A stretch of 64,000 nt of DNA from positions 496,001-560,000 of the forward strand of contig NZ_CP165628.1 of assembly GCF_041200025.1 (NCBI RefSeq), written 5' to 3'. Each line of letters starts with the position of its first letter. Positions within the stretch are counted from its first letter, which is position 1. Positions 44,225 to 55,056 of the stretch are shown here, piece after piece. Made by a program: the position numbers and the translations under genes. Origin of the DNA: Rouxiella sp. WC2420. Lineage in GTDB: Bacteria > Pseudomonadota > Gammaproteobacteria > Enterobacterales > Enterobacteriaceae. Below the pieces are notes generated by a model, which was given only the letters and a program-made list of their open reading frames with translations, was not told the DNA's origin and did no database searches.

Positions 44225-44451
44225 ATTGGTATTCCCCAGAAGTCATTATTCAGTGTAGACCTGTCGCGCGCAGTCTGGCGAGGCGCATCTTGTGTCAATT
44301 CGCTATCTTTAGTTGATATTGTTTTAACCCCTGTCGGCTGGTTATAAAACATAGCAAAAAGTTAGTGGTGGCATTTTTTCAGGCAGATAAAATGAAACTC
44401 GTCACTTACAGGCAGCCTGACTCATTGAGGCCTGAAACCAAGGAGCGAGAG

Positions 44452-45201
44452 ATGGTTGAATTGTTCGAGGAAGACGTTGAGGGGATTCAGATAATCCACG
44501 CGGTTCCTGCCGGGAAATATCATGAATTACTGCCGACTGTGTTCTTCTATCACGGATTTACCTCTTCGAAAGAAATCTATTCCTACTTTGGTTACACTTT
44601 GGCCAAGGCTGGTTTTCGGGTGATATTGCCCGACGCATTAATGCACGGCGCTCGCGCCGAGCAGGATGAAAGTGTGTTGTTGAAAAACTTTTGGCGAATT
44701 CTGCAAAATAACGTCACCGAGCTTGCCCTGCTGAAAGAAACCTTTGTTGCGCGTGGATTGGCCGATGAAAAACGTCTTGGCGTCGGTGGTGTGTCAATGG
44801 GGGGAATGACTGCCATGGCGGCGCTGGTGCAATATCCGTGGGTGAAAGCGGCGGCTAATTTGATGGGGTCAGGCTACTTCTCTTCACTTTCAGACCATCT
44901 TTTCCCGTCTTATGGCGGCGGCAGCGAACTGTCGCGTGAAGATTTTGAACGCCAAACGGCGCTGTTGCTGAGTCTGGATATCAGCAATAAAACCTCGATA
45001 ATCGCCAAAAAACCGCTGTTTGTCTGGCATGGCGAAAAAGATGATCTGGTGCCTTACATTGAAAGCTTGAAACTTAAGCAGGCGCTTGAGTCATATAACC
45101 AGGCTGTTAACCTGACTTTTATCAGCGAACCCGAGGCGAAACACAAAGTTTCTGTCAACGGATCGATTCATGCGACCGATTTTTTTGCCGCCCATCTGTA
45201 A
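44452..45201 (+). CDS. yjfP: Alpha/beta-hydrolase (esterase) YjfP
   Basis: A 249-residue serine hydrolase. The nucleophile elbow is GGVSMGGM, the oxyanion region FYHGFTSS, the acid region WHGEKDDLVP, and the catalytic histidine lies near the C-terminus. AAGGAG precedes the chosen ATG, and the length equals E. coli YjfP, which has carboxylesterase activity on short esters. The physiological substrate is unknown. It runs towards the rpsF promoter. Confidence 0.9.
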   Translation: MVELFEEDVEGIQIIHAVPAGKYHELLPTVFFYHGFTSSKEIYSYFGYTLAKAGFRVILPDALMHGARAEQDESVLLKNFWRILQNNVTELALLKETFVARGLADEKRLGVGGVSMGGMTAMAALVQYPWVKAAANLMGSGYFSSLSDHLFPSYGGGSELSREDFERQTALLLSLDISNKTSIIAKKPLFVWHGEKDDLVPYIESLKLKQALESYNQAVNLTFISEPEAKHKVSVNGSIHATDFFAAHL

Positions 45202-45279
45202 TTTCACTGTAAAAAACGTCTACAGATCAAACAAAACTCGCTAACTGAACCGCGCCGAAAAATTAATCAGACTGGGTCC

Positions 45280-45308
45280 TTGAGTTTCTTGGCTCCCAGT
45301 CATATAAT
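45280..45308 (+). promoter_or_regulatory. Sigma-70 promoter of rpsF-priB-rpsR-rplI
   Basis: TTGAGT at 45280-45285 and a perfect TATAAT at 45303-45308, 17 bp apart, about 100 bp before rpsF. Confidence 0.75.
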
Positions 45309-45351
45309 TGCGCGTCATTTTTTCAGCCGTACACATAACACGTTCCTTGCT

Positions 45352-45801
<450 letters not shown>

Positions 45802-45809
45802 TAATTGTG

Positions 45810-46356
<547 letters not shown>

Positions 46357-46395
46357 TAGGCCACTGTCCATAAACGACTTTGAGAGGTTAAGGTA

Positions 46396-46848
46396 ATGCA
46401 AGTTATTCTGCTTGATAAAGTAGCAAACCTGGGCAGCCTGGGTGATCAAGTTAACGTTAAAGCGGGCTACGCTCGTAACTTCCTGGTACCACAGGGCAAA
46501 GCTGTTCCTGCTACCAAGAAAAACGTTGAGTATTTCGAAGCACGTCGTGCAGAACTGGAAGCTAAATTAGCTGACGTTCTGGGCGCCGCTGAAGCTCGCG
46601 CAACCAGCATCAACGAACTGGGCTCTGTTACCATCGCGTCTAAAGCAGGCGACGAAGGTAAACTGTTCGGCTCTATCGGTACCCGTGACATCGCTGACGC
46701 AGTAACTGCGGCTGGTGTTAAGGTTTCCAAGAGCGAAGTTCGTCTGCCAGAAGGCGTTCTGCGCACTCTGGGTGAGCACGAAGTGGACTTCCAGGTTCAC
46801 AGCGACGTGTTTGCCAAGCTGACTGTAGTACTGGTTGCTGAAGCGTAA
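46396..46848 (+). CDS. rplI: 50S ribosomal protein L9
   Basis: A 150-residue protein with two domains joined by a long helix ([16 protein letters not shown] at the N-terminus). It is the last gene of the operon and is followed by a strong terminator. Confidence 0.98.
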   Translation: MQVILLDKVANLGSLGDQVNVKAGYARNFLVPQGKAVPATKKNVEYFEARRAELEAKLADVLGAAEARATSINELGSVTIASKAGDEGKLFGSIGTRDIADAVTAAGVKVSKSEVRLPEGVLRTLGEHEVDFQVHSDVFAKLTVVLVAEA

Positions 46849-46870
46849 TATTACGCTTTAAGTAGTCTGT

Positions 46871-46905
46871 CAAAACGCCGGCCTTGTGCCGGCGTTTTGC
46901 ATTTT
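46871..46905. terminator. Bidirectional terminator between rplI and ytfB
   Basis: Perfect 12-bp stem CAAAACGCCGGC/GCCGGCGTTTTG with a 5-nt loop, between convergent genes. Confidence 0.9.
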
Positions 46906-46917
46906 AAGAGCGGGGAT

Positions 46918-47634
46918 TTAGCGCTGGCGCTGATAGCTTCCATCTGACTGGCGAGTAAAGGTCACAGTATTATTTTGATCGTTAGTCACTTGCAAGGCAG
47001 TCACGACCCCTTGGCTATTAACCTGAATTCTAACCTGCTGACCGGCGTGCAGATTGCTCAACGGTTTATCATTACCCTCCACCTGCGCCATGGCAAACAC
47101 GTCATTGACCATCAGATTGTTATCGCGGAACAGCTGGGCCAGCGTCTGACCTGACTGAATCTGATAATTTCTCCAATTACCCTGCGGCTGCTGAGTTGCC
47201 GGCTGCGAGTTGTCATTCTGTTGAAGCTGAGTGGTTCGCCCCTGTTCGTTGCGTAAATCGGCCTGCATCGGTATCGAGGTTGGCTGATCCGAAGGCGCAT
47301 AGGTATTTGTGGGTGAATAAGGCCACAGCATTGCCACCAATACCACGAAAATGCTGACAATAATCCAGCGGCGGTGGAACAGCGGCAGTGGCTCCATCCA
47401 GTGAAAATCGTCGCTCAGGTGCCAGATTTTTGACAGCGGTGATGGCGCCCTTGGTTTTAATACTGGACGCTCAATTGCACCTGCTTCCAACTCCGAATCT
47501 TGTGACAGACCAGCCTCGTTTTCCGTCTCTGGGGCTTTCTTGCGCAATGGCCTTTGCATAATCGAAATCCAGGATCTCAACATCGGTTGATAAATGCGGG
47601 TGGCCTTCCTTCTCCTGGGCGGGTATTTGCCCAT
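46918..47634 (-). CDS. ytfB: OapA-family cell-division/cell-surface protein YtfB
   Basis: A 238-residue membrane protein. A basic cytoplasmic N-terminus (MGKYPPRRRKATRIY) leads to a single transmembrane helix (about 89-105, IIVSIFVVLVAMLWPY), a Q/N/P-rich periplasmic linker and a C-terminal LysM-like OapA domain (YQIQSGQTLAQLFRDNNL; VTFTRQSDGSYQR). E. coli YtfB has been linked to cell division and glycan binding. It is longer at the N-terminus than E. coli YtfB (212). GAGAGG lies before the ATG. The region upstream holds the ERIC array. Confidence 0.88.
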   Translation of the reverse strand: MGKYPPRRRKATRIYQPMLRSWISIMQRPLRKKAPETENEAGLSQDSELEAGAIERPVLKPRAPSPLSKIWHLSDDFHWMEPLPLFHRRWIIVSIFVVLVAMLWPYSPTNTYAPSDQPTSIPMQADLRNEQGRTTQLQQNDNSQPATQQPQGNWRNYQIQSGQTLAQLFRDNNLMVNDVFAMAQVEGNDKPLSNLHAGQQVRIQVNSQGVVTALQVTNDQNNTVTFTRQSDGSYQRQR

Positions 47635-47727
47635 GACAACCTCTCTTGTTACGCCAATTACTAATGAAATCAGATGTAAATAACCTAACGTTAGTATAGC
47701 TGTTTAACCGCCTCTCGCGATATCCCC

Positions 47728-48349
47728 TTCATCCTTTGAAATACAGGAGCGTTGGCCGCCTTCACTCACTCCAGTCACTGACTTGTGTCAGCTCCTGAAG
47801 ATTCGCTCAGTTGCCGCCTGCCTGTATTCCAAATGCTATTGGGGAACCCCCCTTCATCCTTTGAAATACAGGGGCGTTGGTTGCCTTCACTCACTCCAGT
47901 CACTGACTTGTGTCAGCTCCTGAAGATTCGCTCAGTTGCCGCCTGCCTGTATTCCAAATGCTATTGGGGAACCCCCCTTCATCCTTTGAAATACAGGGGC
48001 GTTGGTTGCCTTCACTCACTCCAGTCACTGACTTGTGTCAGCTCCTGAAGATTCGCTCAGTTGCCGCCTGCCTGTATTCCAAATGCTATTGGGGAACCCC
48101 CCTTCATCCTTTGAAATACAGGAGCGTTGGTTGCCTTCACTCACTCCAGTCACTGACTTGTGTCAGCTCCTGAAGATTCGCTCAGTTGCCGCCTGCCTGT
48201 ATTCCAAATGCTATTGGGGAACCCCCCTTCATCCTTTGAAATACAGGAGCGTTGGCCGCCTTCGTTCACTCCAGTCACTGACTTGTGTCAGCTCCTGAAG
48301 ATTCGTTCAGTTGCCGCCTTCGTTCACCTCTGTCACTTATTTGTGCAAG
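47728..48349. repeat. Tandem array of ERIC (IRU) elements, 125-bp period
   Basis: Four complete 125-bp units (47728, 47853, 47978, 48103), a fifth lacking its end (from 48228), and a degenerate partial sixth (about 48310-48349). Units 2 and 3 look identical and the others differ at very few positions. The core read in reverse (CAGGAGCTGACACAAGTCAG followed by TGACTGGAGTGAG) and the flank GTTGCCGCCTGCCTG are those of the enterobacterial repetitive intergenic consensus. The array lies in the space between the divergent genes ytfB and fklB. The short open frames that recur every 125 bp are by-products of the repeat, not genes. Confidence 0.9.
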
Positions 48350-48451
48350 GTGAAGCGGGGTGTTACCTATCGTTTTTCGCTGTAATATTTTACCCAAAAG
48401 TCCTGCGCTGTTATGCTGCGTCTTCGACTTTTTATGATTAAAGGAAATTCC

Positions 48452-49072
48452 ATGACAACCCCTTCATTTGACAGCGTTGAGGCTCAGGCAAGTTACGGTA
48501 TCGGCTTGCAGGTCGGTCAACAGTTGCAAGAATCTGGTTTAGAAGGCCTTGAGCCTGATGCTCTTCTTGCAGGTTTACGCGATGCGCTGGAAGGGAATAC
48601 CCCTGCTGTGCCAGTTGACGTAGTTCACCGTGCGCTGCGTGAAGTTCACGAACGTGCTGATGCCGTTCGTCGTCAACGTCAGGAAGCCTTGGCCGTTGAA
48701 GGTCAGGAATTCCTGGCTACCAATGCACAGCGTGAAGGCGTGACCAGCACTGAATCAGGCCTGCAATTCTCTGTAATCACTCAGGGTGAAGGCCCAATTC
48801 CTGGCCGTCAGGACCGCGTTCGCGTTCACTATACCGGCAAACTGATTGACGGCACGGTATTCGACAGCTCTGTACAGCGTGGCGAGCCGGCTGAGTTCCC
48901 GGTTAACGGCGTCATTGCTGGCTGGATTGAAGCACTGACTCTGATGCCAGTGGGTTCCAAGTGGCAGCTGTATATCCCTCACAACCTGGCTTACGGTGAG
49001 CGTGGTGCTGGTGCATCTATCCCGCCATTCAGCGCGCTGACTTTCGAAGTTGAGCTGCTGGAAATCCTGTAA
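48452..49072 (+). CDS. fklB: FKBP-type peptidyl-prolyl isomerase FklB (FKBP22)
   Basis: A 206-residue cytoplasmic prolyl isomerase. An N-terminal helical dimerisation domain (about 1-90) is followed by the FKBP domain (about 115-205; [40 protein letters not shown]). The start [12 protein letters not shown] has AAGGA before it and gives the E. coli length; the longer frame from 48413 is not conserved. Confidence 0.96.
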   Translation: MTTPSFDSVEAQASYGIGLQVGQQLQESGLEGLEPDALLAGLRDALEGNTPAVPVDVVHRALREVHERADAVRRQRQEALAVEGQEFLATNAQREGVTSTESGLQFSVITQGEGPIPGRQDRVRVHYTGKLIDGTVFDSSVQRGEPAEFPVNGVIAGWIEALTLMPVGSKWQLYIPHNLAYGERGAGASIPPFSALTFEVELLEIL

Positions 49073-49112
49073 TCTATTGATTGCATAAAGAAGCACAGAA
49101 GTTGTGATTTAG

Positions 49113-49138
49113 AAAAGGCGCTTTGAGCGCCTTTTTTG
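49113..49138 (+). terminator. Rho-independent terminator of fklB
   Basis: Stem AAAAGGCGC/GCGCCTTTT with a 5-nt loop and T run, about 40 nt after the fklB stop; it also faces the convergent cpdB. Confidence 0.88.
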
Positions 49139-49159
49139 TTGCCGACGATCTCATCACGT

Positions 49160-51121
49160 TTAATGACGCTGCGACTGCAAGTCTATTTGATAGAGAGCAA
49201 AACCCACTGCGTCAGTGCCTATGGCGATCATCGGATATTGGGCCTGAGTTTTAATGAACTCTGCGGCTTTGGCGTCCGGTGACGTTTCAAAACGAATATC
49301 TAGCGGCTGCGAGGCGTGAATCGGTGCTAAACGCCAGTTATTGTCGGCGCTTGGTGTAACCGCCCCATGCTTTTTGCTCTCGGCACTGATGTAAGCCGCG
49401 AGCACCGCACGGTTTTCGTCGGGCGAAGCAAAGGCAACGTGCTTGTCGCCGGTACCGGCAAATTTACCGCCGTAAGCGCGATAATTATTGGTCGCCACCA
49501 GGAAGACTGCGTCGGGTTTAACTGGCTTGCCCTGATAGGTCAGGTTTTTAATGCGTTCAGCATTTTTACTGATGAGATTGCACTCGCCGTCAAAGCGAGC
49601 GGGCTGGGTGACATCGATCTGATAGTTAACGCCGTCAATTACGTCGAAATTATAGGTACGAAAACCTTCCCAGTTAATCAATGACTGAGGTTTACTGCTG
49701 TTAACATCAATCTGATTAAACTCTCCTGCCGAACATTCCAGCCAGTCCTTTACTTCCTGACCCGTTACTTTCATGACGACCAAAGTATTTGGATAAAGAT
49801 AGAGATCGGCGGCATTGCGAAAGGTCAGCGGCCCTTTTTCAACTTCTACAAAGCTGGCCGGATCGTTTTTACGCCCACCGGCTTTGAAAGGTGCAGCAGC
49901 AGAGAGTACCGGAAGATCTGCCAGATCGGGATCGCCCTGAATAAAGTGTTCTGTGTAGGCTTTCTGCGCGTTATTGACGATCTGCACTGTCGGATCGTCC
50001 TGAACTAGCGAAAGGTAGCTGTACATATTGGCCGTAGACTTGCCGATGGGCTGGCCGACAAACTCGCGGGTGGCATTATGATCCGCCTCCAGTACTTTCA
50101 CTAACTTGGGATCTTCCGCCGCCAGGGATTTTTTTGCTGCAAGATCGTAAATCGGCCGCGCCTGGGCCTTGGCATGGCTGACTTTCCAACTGCCATCGTC
50201 ATTATTCAGTACCAGATCCACCACGCCAAGATGGTCACCCCACATGCCCGGCATTACTGCGGGTATGCCGTTTAAGGTGCCCTGCTGGATATCCGCGCCT
50301 TTGATATTGGCAAACTCCGCGCTTGGGAACACCGCGTGTGCATGGCCAAACATAATCGCATCGATGCCTTTTACCTGGCTGAGATAATAGACCGAGTTCT
50401 CAGCCAGCGTTTTGTAAGGTTCGGCAGAAAGGCCTGAATGCGGGATAGCAACAATGATATCGGCACCTTGTTTGCGTATTTCCGGCAGCCATTTTTTGGC
50501 CGTTTCGGTGATATCAGCCACTGTGACCTTGCCCTGTAAGTTAGTTTTGTCCCACACCATGATTTGCGGTGGTACGAAACCGATATAGCCGATCCGCAGA
50601 TTGTGGGTTTTGCCTTCGCTGTCGGTTACCTGATTATTGGTAATGATAAACGGCGTAAACAGCGGCTTGCCGGTTTTTTCGTCAATAACATTGGCATTGA
50701 TATAGGGAAATTTTGCTCCGGCCAGGGCTTTTTTCAGATAGTCCAGACCATAGTTGAACTCGTGATTCCCCAGATTACCCACCGCATAGTCGAGGGTATT
50801 CATTGCCTTGTAGACCGGGTGGATATCACCGGTTTTAAGCCCTCTGGCCGCCATATAATCACCCAATGGACTGCCTTGAATAACGTCACCGTTGTCTACC
50901 AGCACCGAATTTTTGACTTCGCTACGGGCGGCCTCAATCAGGCTGGCGGTACGCACCAGGCCAAATTTTTCGGTAGGTTTATCTTTGTAATAGTCGAAGT
51001 CCATCATATTGCTGTGCAGGTCGGTGGTTTCCATGATGCGCAGATCCACCGTAGCTGCCTGTGCTGTTACCGCCAAAATTGAAATTGCCAGTGCAGAAAG
51101 TTGAAGGTGACGCTTAAGCAT
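49160..51121 (-). CDS. cpdB: 2',3'-cyclic-nucleotide 2'-phosphodiesterase/3'-nucleotidase
   Basis: A 653-residue periplasmic enzyme that lets cells use 2',3'-cyclic nucleotides and 3'-nucleotides. The signal peptide ends in VTAQA (about 22); the N-terminal metallophosphatase domain shows [32 protein letters not shown] and FGHAHAVFP; the C-terminal 5'-nucleotidase domain binds the substrate. It is divergent from cysQ. Confidence 0.97.
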   Translation of the reverse strand: MLKRHLQLSALAISILAVTAQAATVDLRIMETTDLHSNMMDFDYYKDKPTEKFGLVRTASLIEAARSEVKNSVLVDNGDVIQGSPLGDYMAARGLKTGDIHPVYKAMNTLDYAVGNLGNHEFNYGLDYLKKALAGAKFPYINANVIDEKTGKPLFTPFIITNNQVTDSEGKTHNLRIGYIGFVPPQIMVWDKTNLQGKVTVADITETAKKWLPEIRKQGADIIVAIPHSGLSAEPYKTLAENSVYYLSQVKGIDAIMFGHAHAVFPSAEFANIKGADIQQGTLNGIPAVMPGMWGDHLGVVDLVLNNDDGSWKVSHAKAQARPIYDLAAKKSLAAEDPKLVKVLEADHNATREFVGQPIGKSTANMYSYLSLVQDDPTVQIVNNAQKAYTEHFIQGDPDLADLPVLSAAAPFKAGGRKNDPASFVEVEKGPLTFRNAADLYLYPNTLVVMKVTGQEVKDWLECSAGEFNQIDVNSSKPQSLINWEGFRTYNFDVIDGVNYQIDVTQPARFDGECNLISKNAERIKNLTYQGKPVKPDAVFLVATNNYRAYGGKFAGTGDKHVAFASPDENRAVLAAYISAESKKHGAVTPSADNNWRLAPIHASQPLDIRFETSPDAKAAEFIKTQAQYPMIAIGTDAVGFALYQIDLQSQRH

Positions 51122-51379
51122 AATAAAGGCTCCGTCAGAGAAGTTTTGCAGGGGAAATAAGACATGTATCTCAAAAATATTAGAGAATGTAACCAGCTGT
51201 CACTAATAAGTGTGATCTATGACGAATTAATAGCCGAGACGACGTAGGGAAGATTATCCAAATAAATTGCTTTGAAATTAAATCATTAACAGAATCTAAA
51301 TACGGGATGGCTATTAGCGGCAAAAAAAACTAGGCTTAATTAAATATGATGAATTCCTGAATTAAGTACTGAGGTGACT

Positions 51380-52123
51380 ATGTTGGAACAAATTTGCCAG
51401 CTCGCCCGCGATGCAGGCGTTGCGATTTTGAAGGTCTACGACGGAGAACAGCCGCTCAACGCCCGTCAGAAAAATGATGATTCACCGGTGACTGCCGCAG
51501 ACATTGCCGCGCATAACGTGATCAAAAAAGGGTTGCTGGCGTTGGATCCTTCGATACCGCTGCTGTCGGAAGAAGATCCGCCTTCGTGGTCCGTACGTCA
51601 GAACTGGACCCGTTTCTGGTTGGTTGACCCTTTGGACGGCACCAAGGAGTTCCTTAAGCGCAACGGCGAGTTTACCGTTAACATTGCATTGATTGAAAAC
51701 GGTAACCCGGTGCTTGGCGTGGTATACGTGCCGGTGACTGGCGTAATGTACGCCGCCGCCGAGGGCAAAGCCTGGAAAGAAGAAGACGGCCAGCGGGTCG
51801 AGATCACTGCCCGCGAAGCGCATCCGCCGCTGGTGGTGGTGAGTCGCTCACACAGCGACGATCAGGAGTTGCAGGATTATCTGGCGCAGCTCGGTGAGCA
51901 TCAGACGGTAACCATTGGTTCCTCCCTGAAGTTTTGTCTGGTCGCAGAAGGTGCTGCCCAGCTTTATCCGCGCTTTGGACCAACCTCAGTGTGGGACACT
52001 GCTGCTGGCCACGCCGTGGCGAGCGCCGCCGGTGCTACCGTCACCGACTGGCAGGGTCAGACCCTTACCTATACTCCGAAAGAATCATTCCTTAATCCTG
52101 GATTCAGGGTTTCGCTGTTTTAA
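51380..52123 (+). CDS. cysQ: 3'(2'),5'-bisphosphate nucleotidase CysQ
   Basis: A 247-residue, Mg-dependent, Li-sensitive phosphatase that removes the 3' phosphate from PAP in sulfate assimilation. Metal motifs are visible: EED (LLSEEDPP), [10 protein letters not shown] and [10 protein letters not shown]. The ATG at 51380 has GAGGTG before it; an in-frame GTG at 51374 is less likely. Confidence 0.97.
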   Translation: MLEQICQLARDAGVAILKVYDGEQPLNARQKNDDSPVTAADIAAHNVIKKGLLALDPSIPLLSEEDPPSWSVRQNWTRFWLVDPLDGTKEFLKRNGEFTVNIALIENGNPVLGVVYVPVTGVMYAAAEGKAWKEEDGQRVEITAREAHPPLVVVSRSHSDDQELQDYLAQLGEHQTVTIGSSLKFCLVAEGAAQLYPRFGPTSVWDTAAGHAVASAAGATVTDWQGQTLTYTPKESFLNPGFRVSLF

Positions 52124-52154
52124 GCTGTTTAAATAAACCTGTCAGGTTAAGCGG

Positions 52155-52185
52155 GGAGTAAAAGCGCTATTCGGGCTTTTACTCC
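52155..52185. terminator. Stem-loop between cysQ and ytfJ
   Basis: GGAGTAAAAGC/GCTTTTACTCC with a short loop, overlapping the ytfJ stop codon. No T run follows, so termination efficiency is uncertain. Confidence 0.5.
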
Positions 52186-52736
52186 TTAACCAACTGATTC
52201 ACCGTATCTATCACTTTCTGCACTTCCTGCGATGTTAACGTGCCTTCTTTGGCGAAGCGAATCATCCCGTTTTTATCCAGCACGATGATAGCTGAGCTCT
52301 TGCTCTGTAATTGCCACGCCTTTTTAACTTCCCCGTTGCTGTCGACGATGACCTGTGACCAGGGAAACTCTTTTTTACCGCTTTCAATGCTGTTACGCAC
52401 AAACAGGCCGGTGCCTATAATGGCGTCGTCAGTATTCACGATAGTCGTGGTTTGGTAGCGATCGCGCGGCAGATTATCTTGCCGAATTGCCTCAATCAAT
52501 GGTTCATTCATCTCTTTTGCCGCGGTTCTGCCAGCCATGTGCTGAACGATGCGCACCTTGCCGGGCAGCTTGGCGCTATTCCAGCGGCTATAGCTAAATT
52601 GCTCATTTTCATAGCTCAGCTCACCTTTGTCGTCCACGCCGACGGCGGCAACGCGGCTGCCGATCTCAAAATTGTGGGCTGAAGCCATAAATGGAACTAA
52701 TAAGCAGGCTATAATTAATAAATACTTCACGGACAT
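52179..52736 (-). CDS. ytfJ: Periplasmic thioredoxin-like protein YtfJ
   Basis: A 185-residue secreted protein with a signal peptide ending in FMASA (about 20). The family is related to the thioredoxin fold, but the CxxC of active thioredoxins is missing: the visible protein has a cysteine only in the signal peptide. AGGAG precedes the ATG at 52736, which gives the E. coli length; an upstream ATG adds five residues. The function is unknown. Confidence 0.9.
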   Translation of the reverse strand: MSVKYLLIIACLLVPFMASAHNFEIGSRVAAVGVDDKGELSYENEQFSYSRWNSAKLPGKVRIVQHMAGRTAAKEMNEPLIEAIRQDNLPRDRYQTTTIVNTDDAIIGTGLFVRNSIESGKKEFPWSQVIVDSNGEVKKAWQLQSKSSAIIVLDKNGMIRFAKEGTLTSQEVQKVIDTVNQLVKE

Positions 52737-53153
52737 AGATTCTCCTGCCAATTTCTTTAAGGGAAGGGATTTGTGATGAAGACAACAGTTTTACTTGAAT
52801 GAATCATAGGCAGGATTTAAGTGGTCTGTCCTGTTGGAATGTCAACAATGTGCAGTCCTTAGCAAAAATTTGGATTTTGTCTCATAGCCCGGAGGGGTAA
52901 AATAGTTAAAAATTTATGCGCTGTAATATTCGGTACACATTGAAGGGTTAAACTGCCCAGCGTTTATAAATTAACATTCAGTATCGTCAGTCTGTGTAAA
53001 AGTAGTGAAATAGACTGGTGGCAAAGGAACTGAGTGCTATCTTTTAGGTCTACTCAGCGTATAGCAGTACAACTCAGACAATCTGCAATCAATAGCATTA
53101 ATCAACGCAGGGTCTGGGCCAACGAAATACTCAAGGGAGGAAAGTGAAATAAG
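52737..53153. other. Divergent ytfJ/ytfK upstream region, no gene seen
   Basis: About 417 bp with no credible coding sequence. A candidate promoter for ytfK is TTGAAG at 52940-52945 with TTATAA at 52964-52969 (18-bp spacer). Just upstream, CTGTAATATTCGGTACAC (52921-52938) resembles a weak Pho box. E. coli ytfK is a PhoB target, but this match is poor and should be treated as a guess. Confidence 0.4.
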
Positions 53154-53357
53154 ATGAGGATCTTCCAGCGTTATAATCCACTAATCGTGGCGAAGTATGT
53201 GAAAACGTTGTTCAGAGGCCGTTTGTACATCAAAGATGTCGGTGCATTTGAGTTCGATCAGGGCAAGATACTGTTGCCAAAAATTCGTGACAAACGCCAT
53301 TTCAGCGTAATGTCTGAGGTGAACAAACAGGTTGTTCATCTGCAGCTCGAAGCATAA
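53154..53357 (+). CDS. ytfK: YtfK, stringent-response regulator (DUF1107)
   Basis: A 67-residue protein nearly identical to E. coli YtfK ([39 protein letters not shown]). In E. coli it binds SpoT and favours (p)ppGpp accumulation under phosphate or fatty acid starvation. GGGAGG and GTGAAATAAG lie before the ATG. It is monocistronic. Confidence 0.93.
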   Translation: MRIFQRYNPLIVAKYVKTLFRGRLYIKDVGAFEFDQGKILLPKIRDKRHFSVMSEVNKQVVHLQLEA

Positions 53358-53404
53358 CAGGCGACAAAGGGCGCTGAATGTTTTCTCTGAGCTAAAAAAT
53401 GCTG

Positions 53405-53440
53405 AAAAAAGGCCGCTAAATCAAAGCGGCCTTTTTAGTT
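53405..53440. terminator. Bidirectional terminator between ytfK and paeA/ytfL
   Basis: Stem AAAAAAGGCCGC/GCGGCCTTTTT with a 9-nt loop and A/T tracts on both sides, between convergent genes. Confidence 0.88.
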
Positions 53441-53472
53441 TTTATCTTCTGAATCTGCCTGCAACCAGCCCG

Positions 53473-54807
53473 CTATGAGGCCAGCGAATCTTCAGCAGAT
53501 TTTGGAAGTAGTGAGGCTACCGGTTTGTCAGTAATTCGAGTGACCAACAGCTGATCGATTTTGTAGCTGTCGATATCTACCACTTCAAATTTGAAGCCGG
53601 CGAATTTCACAAAGTCGGTGCGCTTAGGAATTTTACGCAACATAAACATCATGAAGCCGCCAATGGTTTCGTAATTACCAGACTGCGGGAAGTCTTCGAT
53701 ATGCAGCACGCGCATCACGTCTTCAATTGGCGTGCCGCCTTCAATCAGCCATGAGTTTTCATCACGGGCAACAATCTGCTCTTCCATGCCCTGACCAACC
53801 AGATCGCCCATCAGTGTAGTCATCACGTCGTTCAGGGTAATGATGCCAACGACCAGCGCGTATTCATTAAGAATAACGGCAAAGTCTTCACCGGCAGTCT
53901 TGAAGCTTTCCAGCGCTTCAGAAAGGGTCAAGGTGTCGGGGACGATTAGCGCCGAGCGAATTTGCACCCCGCTGCTCAGCATCAGGCTCTGATTTCCCAA
54001 TACGCGATTCAGCAAATCTTTGGAGTCGACATAACCGACAACCTGATCAATTTGCCCGTCACATACCAGAAACTTCGAGTGGGGATGAGTCGAGATTTTA
54101 TTTTTGATGCTGTCTTCGCTTTCGCGCAAGTCAAAGTAAATGACGCTTTCACGCGAGGTCATTGACGACGGCACGGTGCGCGATTCGAGTTCAAAAACGT
54201 TTTCAATCAACTCATGTTCCTGCTTGCGCAGCACGCCAGCCAACGCACCGGCTTCAACCACGGCATAAATGTCGTCGGAAGTAATGTCGTCATTACGCAC
54301 GGTCGGCAGCTTGAACAGGCGGAAAATCATGTTCGCCAGTCCGTTAAAGAACCAGACCATAGGGCGGCAAATCATCAGGCAGAAACGCATCGGGTTGACT
54401 ATCCGGACGGCAACAATCTCGGGTGAAATCATACCGATGCGCTTCGGGGTAAGGTCAGCGAACAAAATAAACAGGCTGGTGACCAGAACAAAGGAGCAGA
54501 TAAAGCTGACCTGATCGGCGAGTTCCGGAGACAGGAACTTTTCGAAAAAGGTTTGGAAAGCCGGGGAGAAGGCAGCGTCACCGACGATACCGCCTAAAAT
54601 GGCAACGGCATTGAGACCAATTTGTACAACGGTGAAGAACAATCCTGGTGTTTCTTGCATCTTGAGTACACGAACGGCGTTGATGTTTCCTTCATCTGCC
54701 AAAAGTTTGAGTTTGATTTTGCGCGATGCAGCCAGCGATATCTCAGATAAAGAGAAAAAGGCACTGATCGCGATTAATAAAAGAATCAGTAAAATACTGT
54801 TTAACAT
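53473..54807 (-). CDS. paeA: CNNM/CBS-domain inner membrane protein PaeA (YtfL)
   Basis: A 444-residue membrane protein of the CorC/HlyC-like family. An N-terminal CNNM membrane domain (about 1-190, beginning LLILLLIAISAFFSLSEISL) is followed by a pair of CBS domains (about 210-335) and a C-terminal CorC_HlyC transporter-associated domain (about 345-430). E. coli and Salmonella YtfL (PaeA) exports putrescine and cadaverine to prevent their toxicity in stationary phase. That role is transferred here by homology. Confidence 0.88.
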   Translation of the reverse strand: MLNSILLILLLIAISAFFSLSEISLAASRKIKLKLLADEGNINAVRVLKMQETPGLFFTVVQIGLNAVAILGGIVGDAAFSPAFQTFFEKFLSPELADQVSFICSFVLVTSLFILFADLTPKRIGMISPEIVAVRIVNPMRFCLMICRPMVWFFNGLANMIFRLFKLPTVRNDDITSDDIYAVVEAGALAGVLRKQEHELIENVFELESRTVPSSMTSRESVIYFDLRESEDSIKNKISTHPHSKFLVCDGQIDQVVGYVDSKDLLNRVLGNQSLMLSSGVQIRSALIVPDTLTLSEALESFKTAGEDFAVILNEYALVVGIITLNDVMTTLMGDLVGQGMEEQIVARDENSWLIEGGTPIEDVMRVLHIEDFPQSGNYETIGGFMMFMLRKIPKRTDFVKFAGFKFEVVDIDSYKIDQLLVTRITDKPVASLLPKSAEDSLAS

Positions 54808-55056
54808 AATCTATCCGTTTAACACCGGCTCGGAGGCCGACAGGGAAAGGTAATTCGTTTGGTATTGTTAAAAGAAAAATCACTCGCAGGTGATAAAAGC
54901 TAAGATAACAGCAAGAAACGTTTTACCGGGCCGCGATTGCGGCCCGCATAGTATAGCAGTGCCAGTGATATCACCGCTACTGCTGAATCTCTAGCCGTTT
55001 TATGGTGCCAACTTAATCCCTTAACTCAACCCTTCTACTATAGTAAACAACGTCTG

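Noticed and set aside
47728-48349. Possible CRISPR array
   Set aside because: The repeat unit is 125 bp with no unique spacers between units, and no cas genes are present.
47785-48441. A series of near-identical 87-93 residue reading frames spaced 125 bp apart
   Set aside because: They are created by the ERIC repeat itself, run across unit boundaries, have no ribosome binding site and no family resemblance.
51122-51379. Possible CRP site in the cpdB-cysQ gap
   Set aside because: AAGTGTGATCTATGACG gives only one good half-site; the second half does not match TCACA.
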